DNA of 64,000 nucleotides, from positions 119,457 to 183,456 of the forward strand of contig NZ_QLST01000006.1 of assembly GCF_003293845.1 (NCBI RefSeq), written 5' to 3'. The position numbers and the translations under genes are program-made. Source of the stretch: Flavobacterium tibetense. GTDB lineage: Bacteria; Bacteroidota; Bacteroidia; Flavobacteriales; Flavobacteriaceae. The first letter of the stretch is position 1. Each line of letters begins with the position of its first letter. The notes under the pieces were generated by a model. That model saw only the letters and a program-made list of their open reading frames with translations. It was not told the DNA's origin and did not search any database. Positions 1 through 9,391 of the stretch are shown here, piece after piece.

Positions 1-380
1 GCACCAATTAGTCGCACCGAATCTTGTGTATCATAAATGGTGAAATTAGAAGGATAACCTAATTTTTCTGATTCAATTCGTAAAATTTTAGCGAAAACCG
101 AGTGAAACGTTCCCATCCAAAGATTTTTGGCTTCGTTGCTCCCAACAATATCAGCAATACGTTTTTTCATTTCACGTGCTGCTTTATTGGTAAATGTTAA
201 AGCTAAAATATTAAATGCATCAACTCCTTGACTCATTAAATTGGCAATACGAACAGTTAACACACGGGTTTTTCCAGAACCAGCACCGGCAATTACAATC
301 ATCGGTCCATCTTTCTGTAAAACAGGAAGTTGTTGCGCTTCATTTAATTGACTAATATATTTTTGTATTTCTGAATTCAT
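1..380 (-). CDS. uvrD: UvrD/PcrA-type ATP-dependent DNA helicase, N-terminal part (cut by window edge)
   Basis: Read on the reverse strand from the ATG at 378-380, the frame stays open to base 1, giving about 126 residues of a superfamily 1A helicase. The Walker A motif GAGSGKT lies at residues 32-38, followed by motif Ia (ALTFTNKAA) and the conserved GTFHSVFAKILR segment. UvrD/PcrA enzymes unwind DNA 3' to 5' in nucleotide excision repair, mismatch repair and removal of stalled complexes. Helicase motifs II-VI lie outside the window, so the exact subtype (UvrD, PcrA or Rep) cannot be decided. The family is secure. Confidence 0.93.
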   Translation of the reverse strand, partial: MNSEIQKYISQLNEAQQLPVLQKDGPMIVIAGAGSGKTRVLTVRIANLMSQGVDAFNILALTFTNKAAREMKKRIADIVGSNEAKNLWMGTFHSVFAKILRIESEKLGYPSNFTIYDTQDSVRLIG

Positions 381-528
381 AATTATTCTCTTCCCTACAA
401 AAGTACACTTTGGAATGAGTTTCTCCAACTTTTTTTAAGAGTATATCAAAAAGGAAAATTAAAAAAGATAGTTTTGGAAATTGTATTTTTTCCTCTTAAT
501 TTGCAACTGATTTAAAAATGACTTAAAA

Positions 529-1053
529 ATGAATTTAGAAACTAAATTATTAGAAATTGCAGCTTATACCGTTCCTGCAATCGTTACAGGAGGAATTGCT
601 TTTTTTGTTTTGCAAGCGTTCTTTAAAAATGAAGAAAATCGCAGACGTTTTGAGTTATTAAAAGAAAATCAAAAACAAGCTTTGCCTATTCGTTTACAAG
701 CTTATGAACGAATGGTTTTGTTTTTAGAACGAATTAATCCTCCGCAACTTTTAATGCGTGTTGCTCCTATTTCAACTAACAAACACGATTATGCTACTTT
801 ATTAATTCACAACATTCAAACAGAATTTGAACATAATTTAACCCAACAAGTTTACGTTACAGCTGCTACTTGGGAAATCGTTAGTAAAGCAAAAAATACT
901 ACTATTCAAATGATTCGTCAAAAATCTGTTGAAGAAGAAGTTCCTACAGCAGAAAAATTGAGAGAAGCCATTTTAATAGATTTAACGCAAAACGATTCCG
1001 CTTGCGCTATTGCAATTAGTTATCTGAAAGAAGATTTGAAAAAAATATTTTAA
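529..1053 (+). CDS. Conserved flavobacterial protein with one N-terminal membrane segment
   Basis: This 174-residue protein has one hydrophobic segment at about residues 10-30, then a basic stretch and a mostly helical soluble region. The topology suggests a membrane-anchored cytoplasmic protein. No catalytic motif is visible. Small proteins of this layout are common in Flavobacteriaceae (probably the DUF7935 group, from memory), and their function is unknown to me. It is transcribed divergently from the helicase at 380 and ends at a bidirectional terminator shared with the lipoprotein at 1086. Confidence 0.8.
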   Translation: MNLETKLLEIAAYTVPAIVTGGIAFFVLQAFFKNEENRRRFELLKENQKQALPIRLQAYERMVLFLERINPPQLLMRVAPISTNKHDYATLLIHNIQTEFEHNLTQQVYVTAATWEIVSKAKNTTIQMIRQKSVEEEVPTAEKLREAILIDLTQNDSACAIAISYLKEDLKKIF

Positions 1054-1056
1054 TTG

Positions 1057-1087
1057 AAATCCCGAATTTAAAAATTTGGGAATTTTT
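1057..1087. terminator. Bidirectional rho-independent terminator
   Basis: An imperfect hairpin (arms starting AAATCCCGAATTT and AAATTTGGGAATTT, short A-rich loop) ends in a T-run on the plus strand and overlaps the stop of the reverse-strand lipoprotein. It can serve both convergent genes. Confidence 0.65.
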
Positions 1088-2837
1088 AATTATCTCTAAC
1101 TACATGCGCAACTCCAACAATAGTTCTATTTTGGTTATTGTTATCTATGTAATTTCCACTAAAACTAACATCAATAAATTCTCCAATATTACTTATAGAA
1201 TTAATAGTAAAAACGACGTTTGTAGCGGACTGGTCAATTAAGCCCAAATCAATTCCTTCAATCATGAAACTTGATTGGACTCCAGTTGTATTAGAACCAC
1301 ACCATAACAAAATTCCATTATGAATTGTAGTATTTAAACTATAAATACTTAGTCCGTTTGAAGTAATTTCAGCCGTTATATCACTTAAAATATACACTGT
1401 TGGTTCATTATCAATTTGGTAACTAATAAACTCGCTAATTGCATTACAAGCCTGTAAATTTCCTACTTGAACAATTGTGTTACTTGGTAAATACATGTAA
1501 GAGATTAGTCCTGTCGTTTGTAAATTATCATAATTATAACCTTGTAAAGTGAAACTCAAATCTGGAAAACAATACATTGAGTTAATAGAAAAATTTCCAT
1601 TTATATCTGTTTCTACAAATCTTTTGTGGCTATTACCATAACTTAATTTCACATATCCATTTGACACTACTGAACCATCACATTTATTCAAATTTCCTTG
1701 TACCATAACAGAATTTGCATTGCCATTCGCTACATAAGTTAATTCAATAGCATTTATAGAATTTGCTTGTAAATTTCCTATAGATAAAAAAACTTGATTT
1801 TCACATTGGTCAGTAATTACAGCTTTTAAATTTTCATTAGCTGGAACAAAACCTGATACTTTCCCATTAACATCTGACAACTGAGACATTGAAAAAACAC
1901 CAATATCTTCTCTCAAAATGGAAACTTGTGAATATGATAATGGATTTCCAATATTATCATTTATAGTTAAATGTAAAATAGTTGCATCTCCAAATTGATC
2001 ACAATTCCACCAGGAGAAATGAGAAACACTGGCTACATAAAAATCGCCTTGGCGTGTTGCCTCTCCTTCTTGCTTCCAATAACCTTGTTCTGAATCAAAA
2101 TGCCATAATGGAATGCTTGCTGCTGCATTTCCCAAATGCATATTATCAATTTTCATTGAAATTTGAGCAGTATGTCCTGATGCAATTTGTAATTTCTGAC
2201 CGCTTTCACCTCGTAATTCAACGTACAACATTCCAAAAGTCTCTAGTATCTTTGCGCTTCCATCAGTTGCTTCTGCAAATAACATTCCTGGCATGATATC
2301 CATTAAATTCTCATTTGAAGCTTCTAAATGAAACAAACTTACATTTACTGATCCGGTGTAAGAATTACCCAATTCATCTTCAAAATAACCGTCAAAAATT
2401 ACTTTTGTTTGATTAGGTAATGAGACTTCACTTAATTGTCCTGCTTGAATAGTAGCAATAGGGTTTATGGGAATCATCATTATCCTTATCTGGTTCATTT
2501 TATTTGTTGGTACTAATGACCGTGAACCTTCAATATATCCAATTTTTGTTGCCTTTACGTAAGCTAAATTTTCAAAAACTCTTGCATCTTTGATAATAAA
2601 AAATCCATTTTCATCTGTTTGAACTGACTTATTATAGATTTGAATAGTAACATGCTGCAAGGGATTATTATTAACATCTACAATCTGACCCATGAAATCC
2701 CTATGAACTTCAACTCCTAAATTTTCTATAAAATTCGAATTTGGATTGTTATTATTAGCCTTACTATCATCAGAACTATCACAACTAATCATAATTAAAA
2801 ATAAAGCAAGAACAAATAAAAAATTTCCTTTTTTCAT
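1086..2837 (-). CDS. Lipoprotein with carboxypeptidase-regulatory-like (CarboxypepD_reg) domains
   Basis: This 583-residue exported lipoprotein has an N-terminal signal ending in the lipobox IMISC, with the acylated cysteine at about residue 19, followed by an Asp/Ser/Asn-rich tether (DSSDDSKANN). Residues of about 45-120 resemble a beta-sandwich carboxypeptidase regulatory domain (GQIVDVNNNPLQHVTIQIYN, then TDENGFFIIKDA). Similar beta-rich segments recur near residues 290 and 380. There is no catalytic motif. It is likely a surface or outer-membrane structural or binding protein. The substrate is unknown. Confidence 0.75.
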   Translation of the reverse strand: MKKGNFLFVLALFLIMISCDSSDDSKANNNNPNSNFIENLGVEVHRDFMGQIVDVNNNPLQHVTIQIYNKSVQTDENGFFIIKDARVFENLAYVKATKIGYIEGSRSLVPTNKMNQIRIMMIPINPIATIQAGQLSEVSLPNQTKVIFDGYFEDELGNSYTGSVNVSLFHLEASNENLMDIMPGMLFAEATDGSAKILETFGMLYVELRGESGQKLQIASGHTAQISMKIDNMHLGNAAASIPLWHFDSEQGYWKQEGEATRQGDFYVASVSHFSWWNCDQFGDATILHLTINDNIGNPLSYSQVSILREDIGVFSMSQLSDVNGKVSGFVPANENLKAVITDQCENQVFLSIGNLQANSINAIELTYVANGNANSVMVQGNLNKCDGSVVSNGYVKLSYGNSHKRFVETDINGNFSINSMYCFPDLSFTLQGYNYDNLQTTGLISYMYLPSNTIVQVGNLQACNAISEFISYQIDNEPTVYILSDITAEITSNGLSIYSLNTTIHNGILLWCGSNTTGVQSSFMIEGIDLGLIDQSATNVVFTINSISNIGEFIDVSFSGNYIDNNNQNRTIVGVAHVVRDN

Positions 2838-2897
2838 GTGAGTATTTTTTTAATAGATAAAAGAAAATAAAAAAGGTTGCGTAAATTTGTAAGATAA

Positions 2898-3806
2898 TTA
2901 TTCTTCATCAAGAATTTCTTGACGATCTAATTCTTTCGTTTTAGCATATTCATAGCCAACTTCCCACCATTTCTTCATTTCTTCTTTATTAAAAACTAAC
3001 GAATTGGTAGTCAATAAAGATGGTGTGTAATAAAAATTAATAGTAGCATCTTTGATTTTGGCTTCGTATTTTCCTATTTTAATATTTTGGAATTCAATAC
3101 GATCCATCATGTAAGAAAACAAATTAGTCAAAGCATTAAACGGACTTCTTGCTGGCAATCTATTAAACAAGGGCGTTTCTGTATGTAAAACAATAGCATC
3201 TACATGAGTGGCGCCTCTTTTGATTGCTTCTTCAATAGGAACCATAACAGCAAATCCACCATCTGCATAATCACAACCATTTTTTCTAACCAATGACATA
3301 AACGGAATGTAATTACAAGAAATCCAAATCCATTCGCAGAAATCCTCATAACTAAATTCTTTGATAGATTTATATTCCACAGCGTTTAAAGACAAATTTG
3401 AAACGGTAATAATGATATCTTTTTCACTTTCTTTTAAGGTTTCAAACTCTTCAATAGTAAAAACTTGACCAATTAACTTGAGCAAATTTTTACTTTCACC
3501 AAAAGTTTTTGAACCTCTCAAAAAATTCTTCAAAACATTCAAATGATTAATTCCAATAGTATCTTCTCCAAATCGCTTACGAACCGTAAACGGACAATTA
3601 CTAAAAATGCTATTTTGATTTACCGAAGTATACACTTCTTTAATTTTTTCCACCATTCCCAATGCCAAATGAGAAACCATCAAACTTCCAGTTGATGTTC
3701 CTAAATACAAATCGTATTCTTTCTGTAAATCTTGAATTAAGTATTGGGCAACTCCACCAGCAAATGCGCCTTTACTTCCTCCACCAGAAATGATTAGTGC
3801 TCTCAT
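2898..3806 (-). CDS. Patatin-like phospholipase / acyl hydrolase
   Basis: This 302-residue protein carries the full patatin signature: a glycine-rich oxyanion-hole loop (GGGSKGAFAGG, residues 8-18), the nucleophile elbow GTSTG with Ser38, and the second dyad residue in DGG (Asp182). Patatins hydrolyse lipid acyl esters with a Ser-Asp dyad. There is no signal peptide, so a cytoplasmic or membrane-peripheral location is likely, and the true substrate is not predictable. It lies 9 bp downstream of the M1 aminopeptidase gene on the same strand and is probably co-transcribed with it. Confidence 0.9.
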   Translation of the reverse strand: MRALIISGGGSKGAFAGGVAQYLIQDLQKEYDLYLGTSTGSLMVSHLALGMVEKIKEVYTSVNQNSIFSNCPFTVRKRFGEDTIGINHLNVLKNFLRGSKTFGESKNLLKLIGQVFTIEEFETLKESEKDIIITVSNLSLNAVEYKSIKEFSYEDFCEWIWISCNYIPFMSLVRKNGCDYADGGFAVMVPIEEAIKRGATHVDAIVLHTETPLFNRLPARSPFNALTNLFSYMMDRIEFQNIKIGKYEAKIKDATINFYYTPSLLTTNSLVFNKEEMKKWWEVGYEYAKTKELDRQEILDEE

Positions 3807-3815
3807 ACTACAATG

Positions 3816-5897
3816 TTAGTAAATTTCCTTTAAAAAAACTTCTAATCTTTCATTAAGTTTTGGAGATAAATCGGGCTTTAACAATAAAAAGGTTTCTTTC
3901 ATAGAATTATCTTTCATTAAAGTTCTAATTTGAGTCTTGGCAAACGAAACCAATTGCCATTTGTGATGCAAAGAAGCTTCTAATAAACTAATCAAAACTT
4001 CATCAGTATAAATTTTAAAATTCAATAAAATCACCAAAGCTTCTTGACGCAATTGCGCTTCATTTGGTGATTTTGTAAACTGAATTAATTGGTCAATGGC
4101 TTGCTTTTTCTCAGCCGAAGAAACTGCTGGAGTTGCCAATTTCAAAGTCAAATGTGCCAATTTTAAATTCTTATTTAATCCTTCCCAATTTTCAGATAGT
4201 TTGACGTATTCCAATTGTTTCTCCGGAAAACTTCGCCATAATTTTATCAAGGCAATTTCTCTTGTAACATAGGATTTATCTTCCAATAACGAACTGAATT
4301 CTGTTTCAAATTCATTGGGAACCAAACCAATAGTTTCTGCCATCGTTTGACGCACTTTCAAATCGTTAGTTTGCATCGCTAATTTGATAATTTCTTTTTT
4401 TTCTAGCCAAGAAACTGTTTCTAATTGGTATAAAATCTCTTGCTTTACAGGGAAATAACTATCCGATTGCATGATTTTCTTGAAAAATTCTTTGTTTTGA
4501 AAAAACGAAAATCCAGCCCTACTTTTCACTTCTTTTAATTCCGAAATAAAACGGTTATCTTGAAAATACGATTGCACCGAAGCCATTTGAAAATCAGGAT
4601 TTTCTAACCAATCGCGTTTGAATTTTTGTACATCATAACCGCTAACTTTTTTAATTTCTGCTAAAAAATCATCGGTGTCCACATTTTTATAAGCATATTT
4701 TTTAAGGTAATTTTTAACCGCTTTATTGAATTTTTTAGCGCCAATTTCAGAGCGTAACACATGCAAAGCCCAAGCGCCTTTTTTATAAAATGTCAACGAA
4801 CTCGCTTTGGGATCTAAAATCGGTGTTTTTTGTTCTTTGGCAGCAGCGGCTAGTTGTTCGGCCATATCCCACAATTGGTAGTAAAAATAATCATCGCCGA
4901 ATAAATGTCGCTCAGCCAATAAAGCATAATATGTAGCAAAACCTTCTTGTAACCAATGATGTTTGCTTTCTTTGGCAGTAACCAAATCACCAAACCATTG
5001 ATGTGCCAACTCATGTGCATTGACATTTACATAATTTCTATCATTGAAACCAATTTCATCCACTACAAAATCTTGCGAAAAAATCGTAGAAGTTGTATTT
5101 TCCATTCCCGCATATAAAAAATCTCGAACGGGAACTTGTCGGTAAATATTCCAAGGGTACTTCACTCCTATTTCTTGTTCCAAATAATCGAATAGTTCTT
5201 TGGAATAACGATAAGTGGGCTCAAATTTTGCAACATCATTTTTATCCAAATAAAATTCTAATGGAGTTTCTGATTTAGTCTTTGAAGTTTTCTTTTCGAA
5301 ATTTCCAATGGCTAACATAACTAAATAGGACGACATTGGTTTTTGCATTTGGTAATTCCAAGCAATCAAATTTACTTTCGAATTGTATTTACTTGAAATG
5401 AAAGTACCATTTGAAATTACAGAGAAATCATTTCTAAATTCAACAAACAAATTAAAAATCACTTTCTCATTCACATCGTCAAAACTAGGTAACCAATGAC
5501 TGGTATATTTCCCTTGACCTTGTGTCCAAATTTGAAAATCTTCATTATTAGCAACAAAATATAAGGTTTGTTTTGGCTTGGCTTCGTAGTTGAAAATCAA
5601 TTGGTTCTTTCCTTTTTTAAATCCTTCGAATATATCCAAAGTTTTTCCTGAATTTTTGAAATTCACAGCTTTTCCATTGATAGTAACATTGGAAAAATCC
5701 ATATTTTTTGCATCAATTTTAATGGTATCGATTGCTTTTAGTACTTTGAATTCGTAAACAATCTTTCCAAAAATAGATTTCTCTGAAAAATTAGGAGTTA
5801 CAAAAGCATCGCATTGAATAAAATCAACCTTATCAATTTGTTGGGCAAAAGATAAGTTAATGTAAAACAATATGGTAATAAAACGAAATAACTTCAT
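3816..5897 (-). CDS. M1 family zinc aminopeptidase, secreted
   Basis: The open frame extends to 5942, but I place the start at the internal ATG at 5897. There the product begins MKLFRFITILFYINLSFAQ, a clear signal peptide, leaving about 693 residues. The gluzincin motif HELAHQWFGD followed 18 residues later by the Glu of LQEGFATYY (around residue 290) binds zinc, and the exopeptidase signature appears as AGMEN. A helical HEAT-like C-terminal region follows, as in M1 enzymes. It should remove N-terminal residues from peptides in the periplasm or outside the cell. It is probably in an operon with the patatin gene downstream. Confidence 0.92.
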   Translation of the reverse strand: MKLFRFITILFYINLSFAQQIDKVDFIQCDAFVTPNFSEKSIFGKIVYEFKVLKAIDTIKIDAKNMDFSNVTINGKAVNFKNSGKTLDIFEGFKKGKNQLIFNYEAKPKQTLYFVANNEDFQIWTQGQGKYTSHWLPSFDDVNEKVIFNLFVEFRNDFSVISNGTFISSKYNSKVNLIAWNYQMQKPMSSYLVMLAIGNFEKKTSKTKSETPLEFYLDKNDVAKFEPTYRYSKELFDYLEQEIGVKYPWNIYRQVPVRDFLYAGMENTTSTIFSQDFVVDEIGFNDRNYVNVNAHELAHQWFGDLVTAKESKHHWLQEGFATYYALLAERHLFGDDYFYYQLWDMAEQLAAAAKEQKTPILDPKASSLTFYKKGAWALHVLRSEIGAKKFNKAVKNYLKKYAYKNVDTDDFLAEIKKVSGYDVQKFKRDWLENPDFQMASVQSYFQDNRFISELKEVKSRAGFSFFQNKEFFKKIMQSDSYFPVKQEILYQLETVSWLEKKEIIKLAMQTNDLKVRQTMAETIGLVPNEFETEFSSLLEDKSYVTREIALIKLWRSFPEKQLEYVKLSENWEGLNKNLKLAHLTLKLATPAVSSAEKKQAIDQLIQFTKSPNEAQLRQEALVILLNFKIYTDEVLISLLEASLHHKWQLVSFAKTQIRTLMKDNSMKETFLLLKPDLSPKLNERLEVFLKEIY

Positions 5898-5986
5898 AAG
5901 ATGTAATAAATCACGAATATAAACATTTTCAATTTCTCTCATTTCAAAATTAACAAATTATGAACTATCTTCGCTAATTGAGAAAA

Positions 5987-6045
5987 TAGAACTAAGAAGT
6001 TAGAAAATAGACTGAATACTATAAACTGAACACTGAATACTTTAA
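5987..6045 (+). repeat. Period-7 array abutting the recG start codon
   Basis: Three TAG-type heptads (TAGAACT, AAGAAGT, TAGAAAA) from 5987 are followed by TAG and then five units in exact 7-nt register: ACTGAAT, ACTATAA, ACTGAAC, ACTGAAT, ACTTTAA. The last unit ends at 6045, directly against the ATG of recG at 6046. It is one of a family of heptad arrays across this window. Confidence 0.85.
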
Positions 6046-8148
6046 ATGAATCTCCTTGAAACTCCAATAGAATTTCTCAAAGGCGTTGGTCCACAGCGTG
6101 GCGATTTATTGCGTAAAGAATTGAGCATTCATAAATATGGAGATTTACTGAATTTATTTCCTAATCGTTACATTGACAGAACTCGTTATTACAAAATAAA
6201 CGAACTACAAAACAGCAATTCAGAAGTTCAAATTGTTGGGAAAATTATCAATATCAAAACAGTTGAACAAGGAAAAGGAAAATCGAGATTAGTAGCAACT
6301 TTTATTGACGAAACAGGTCAAATGGAATTAGTTTGGTTTCAGGGACAAAAATGGATTCGAGAAAGTATCAAAATCAATGTTCCTTATGTGATTTTTGGAA
6401 AAGTTTCACAATTTGGAGCTACTTACAACATGGCACATCCTGAAATGGAATTATTGGAAGAACATAAAGCTAGTCTGCGTTCGGCGATGCAACCGGTTTA
6501 TCCAAGTACGGAAAAATTGGCAAACAAAGGAATTTCGAACAAAGTCATTAATAAAATGATGCAACAATTGTTTGTGGAAACCCAAGCTTTATTTTCTGAA
6601 AATTTACCCAATTATCTTTTGGAAGAATTAAAGTTGGTTCCAAAAAATGCCGCTTTATTCAATATTCATTTTCCAAAAAGTCAAGATTTATTGGCAAAAG
6701 CACAATTTCGATTGAAGTTTGAAGAATTGTTTTTCATCCAATTGCAATTGATTACGAAAAACCTCATTCGCAAACACAAAATCAAAGGAATGCCTTTTGA
6801 AAAAGTGGGCGAAAATTTCAATAATTTCTATAAAAATCATTTGCCTTTTGATTTAACAAATGCTCAAAAACGTGTTTTAAAAGAAATTCGAAACGACTTA
6901 GGAAGCAACGCCCAAATGAACCGTTTACTGCAAGGTGATGTGGGTTCAGGAAAAACCATTGTAGCTTTAATGTGTATGCTTTTAGCCAAAGACAACGGTT
7001 TTCAAAGTTGCTTAATGGCACCAACAGAAATTCTTGCTAACCAACATTTCAACGGAATTACTGAACTAGCAAAAGAGTTGAATCTCAATATAAAATTACT
7101 TACGGGTTCAACTAAAACTTCAGAAAGAAAAGTCATTCACGAAGCTTTAGAAAACGGATCTTTAGATATTTTAATTGGAACGCATGCTTTATTAGAAGAT
7201 AAGGTGCAATTTGATAATTTAGGATTAGCGATTATTGATGAGCAACATCGTTTTGGTGTGGAACAAAGAAGTAAACTTTGGAAGAAAAATGCAATTCCAC
7301 CTCACGTTCTAGTTATGACCGCGACTCCTATTCCTCGAACATTAGCCATGAGTTTGTATGGAGATTTGGATATTTCGGTGATTGATGAATTGCCGCCTGG
7401 AAGAAAACCTATTCAAACTGTTCATCGCTATGATTCAAACCGACTGAAAGTTTGGAAATTCCTAAAAGATGAAATTGCTAGAGATCGCCAAGTATATATT
7501 GTGTATCCCTTGATTCAAGAATCGGAAAAAATGGATTACAAGGATTTGATGGACGGCTATGAAAGTATTTCTAGAGATTTTCCTTTACCACACTATTCCA
7601 TTTCAATTGTTCACGGAAAAATGAAACCCGCCGATAAAGACGAGGAAATGCGTCGCTTTTCTGAAGGAAAGACAAATATTATGGTTGCGACTACTGTGAT
7701 TGAAGTTGGTGTAAATGTACCCAATGCTTCCGTAATGGTTATTGAAAGCGCGGAGCGTTTTGGTTTATCGCAATTGCATCAGTTACGTGGTCGTGTTGGT
7801 CGTGGTGCTGAACAAAGTTATTGTATTTTAATGACGAGTCATAAATTGAGTAACGACAGCAAAATTCGAATGGAAACAATGGTTCGTACCAATGATGGTT
7901 TCGAAATTTCGGAAGTAGATTTAAAACTTCGTGGTCCTGGCGATATTATGGGCAAACAACAAAGTGGTGTGCTAAACCTTCAAATTGCGGATTTAGTTAA
8001 AGACAAAGACATTTTGCAATTAGCACGTCATCATGCTATAAAACTATTAAAAGAGGATGCTCCGATCGAAAAACCAGAACATGCAAAACTTCGTGAAGCA
8101 TTTATAGAATTGAGCAAAAAGAAAACAATTTGGAATTATATTAGTTAA
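6046..8148 (+). CDS. recG: ATP-dependent DNA helicase RecG
   Basis: This 700-residue protein matches RecG in length and order: an N-terminal wedge/OB-fold domain (residues about 1-190), then two RecA-like motor domains. Walker A is GDVGSGKT at about residues 297-304. The DEQH box lies in IIDEQHRFGVEQR near residue 397. TATPIPRTLA and the motif VI segment QLRGRVGRG are present. RecG remodels stalled forks and Holliday junctions. The gene is divergent from the aminopeptidase and its start is fixed by the RecG-typical N-terminus and the heptad array ending at the ATG. Confidence 0.97.
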   Translation: MNLLETPIEFLKGVGPQRGDLLRKELSIHKYGDLLNLFPNRYIDRTRYYKINELQNSNSEVQIVGKIINIKTVEQGKGKSRLVATFIDETGQMELVWFQGQKWIRESIKINVPYVIFGKVSQFGATYNMAHPEMELLEEHKASLRSAMQPVYPSTEKLANKGISNKVINKMMQQLFVETQALFSENLPNYLLEELKLVPKNAALFNIHFPKSQDLLAKAQFRLKFEELFFIQLQLITKNLIRKHKIKGMPFEKVGENFNNFYKNHLPFDLTNAQKRVLKEIRNDLGSNAQMNRLLQGDVGSGKTIVALMCMLLAKDNGFQSCLMAPTEILANQHFNGITELAKELNLNIKLLTGSTKTSERKVIHEALENGSLDILIGTHALLEDKVQFDNLGLAIIDEQHRFGVEQRSKLWKKNAIPPHVLVMTATPIPRTLAMSLYGDLDISVIDELPPGRKPIQTVHRYDSNRLKVWKFLKDEIARDRQVYIVYPLIQESEKMDYKDLMDGYESISRDFPLPHYSISIVHGKMKPADKDEEMRRFSEGKTNIMVATTVIEVGVNVPNASVMVIESAERFGLSQLHQLRGRVGRGAEQSYCILMTSHKLSNDSKIRMETMVRTNDGFEISEVDLKLRGPGDIMGKQQSGVLNLQIADLVKDKDILQLARHHAIKLLKEDAPIEKPEHAKLREAFIELSKKKTIWNYIS

Positions 8149-8263
8149 TTCATTAGCTATAAAATTGTATAAATAACAATTGATAAAAGCCTTTAAAAAA
8201 ACATTTGTAGCTACAAGTGTTAAATTAAACCTAACAATTACGATTATTCCTTGAAGATATTTT

Positions 8264-8271
8264 AGTTTTGT
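8264..8271 (+). promoter_or_regulatory. Candidate -7 box of the RND efflux operon
   Basis: TAGTTTTG matches the Bacteroidota -7 consensus TAnnTTTG and ends 22 nt before the adaptor ATG at 8294. No convincing -33 TTG is seen at the usual 17-23 nt spacing. Confidence 0.45.
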
Positions 8272-8293
8272 AGAGCAAATTCTTCTTCAAATT

Positions 8294-9352
8294 ATGAAAA
8301 TAAAAACTATAAGCATTACGCTACTGATTCTTTTGATTCTGGGTCTAATAGGTTACCGCATTTCAAAAAGCGGAAATGAAAACGCAAACGGGCCAAAAAA
8401 TGCTGGGAATAAAACAGCACAAAAAGTAGAAGGAATCGTGATTAAGGCAGAAAACTTTTCAGATGTTTTATCGCTTTCAGGCTCAATTGAAGCTAATGAG
8501 CAAGTAGAAATTCGTAGTGAGGTTTCTGGTATAGTGGAAGCTATTTATTTTCAAGAAGGAACAACTGTTACAAAAGGTCAAGCACTTTTAAAAATTAACG
8601 ACTTAGAACTTAGAGCACAAGTATCTCAAGCTATAACACGCCAAAATTTAGCGAGTGAAAATGAAAGACGTGCCAAATTACTTTTAGAAAAAGAAGCTAT
8701 AAGTCAAGAAGAATACGATATTGCCAGTTCGGAGTTTAGAAGTTTAAAAGCACAAACCCAATTAATTCAAGCGCAATTAGCAAAAACTACTGTTAGAGCT
8801 CCGTTTTCAGGGAAAATTGGATTGCGTTCTATCTCTCCAGGAACATATGTTACACCTACGACCCTAATTTCTAAATTAGTGAATACGGACATCTTAAAAA
8901 TCACCTTTTCGATTCCTGAAAAATACAGTTCCAACTTGCAACTGAATACCAAAGTTTCTTTTACTGTTCCCAATCAAACAGAAAGTTTTGAAGCAACAAT
9001 TTATGCAGTTGAATCTGAAATTGAAACCACAACGCGAACACTAAGAATAAGAGCCAAAATAGCCAATACATCAGGAAAAATATTACCTGGAACTTTTGCT
9101 ACTGTAAATTTACCACTAACCGCTATTACTGATGCTATTTTAATTCCTACAGAAGCTATAATTCCTGTCCAAAATGGAAAAAAAGTGATTTTATCAAAAA
9201 ATGGAAAAGCAACTGAAGTTTTAATAGAAACAGGAACACGAACTAAAGAAAATATTCTTGTTATACAAGGATTACAAGTTGGAGATACCTTAGTAACTAG
9301 TGGTATTATGAGTATAAAAAAAGATGCTCCAATTCAAGTTAAAGTGAAATAA
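8294..9352 (+). CDS. RND efflux periplasmic adaptor (membrane fusion protein)
   Basis: This 352-residue protein has an N-terminal membrane anchor (residues about 5-23). The lipoyl/barrel-sandwich half-motif is VEIRSEVSGIVEAIYFQEG, a helical hairpin covers about residues 110-160, and the second lipoyl half is TTVRAPFSGKIGLRSISPG, followed by a beta-barrel domain. This is the HlyD/AcrA architecture that links an inner-membrane RND pump to an outer-membrane channel. It is the first gene of a three-gene operon with the pump (39 bp downstream) and the TolC-like gene. No substrate can be inferred. Confidence 0.93.
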   Translation: MKIKTISITLLILLILGLIGYRISKSGNENANGPKNAGNKTAQKVEGIVIKAENFSDVLSLSGSIEANEQVEIRSEVSGIVEAIYFQEGTTVTKGQALLKINDLELRAQVSQAITRQNLASENERRAKLLLEKEAISQEEYDIASSEFRSLKAQTQLIQAQLAKTTVRAPFSGKIGLRSISPGTYVTPTTLISKLVNTDILKITFSIPEKYSSNLQLNTKVSFTVPNQTESFEATIYAVESEIETTTRTLRIRAKIANTSGKILPGTFATVNLPLTAITDAILIPTEAIIPVQNGKKVILSKNGKATEVLIETGTRTKENILVIQGLQVGDTLVTSGIMSIKKDAPIQVKVK

Positions 9353-9391
9353 ATTTCGATTAGTTCTAGATAACTAACAAGAAAAACACCT

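Noticed and set aside
5898..5942. Upstream ATG for the M1 aminopeptidase
   Set aside because: Starting there would bury the signal peptide 15 residues inside. The internal ATG at 5897 gives a proper export signal.
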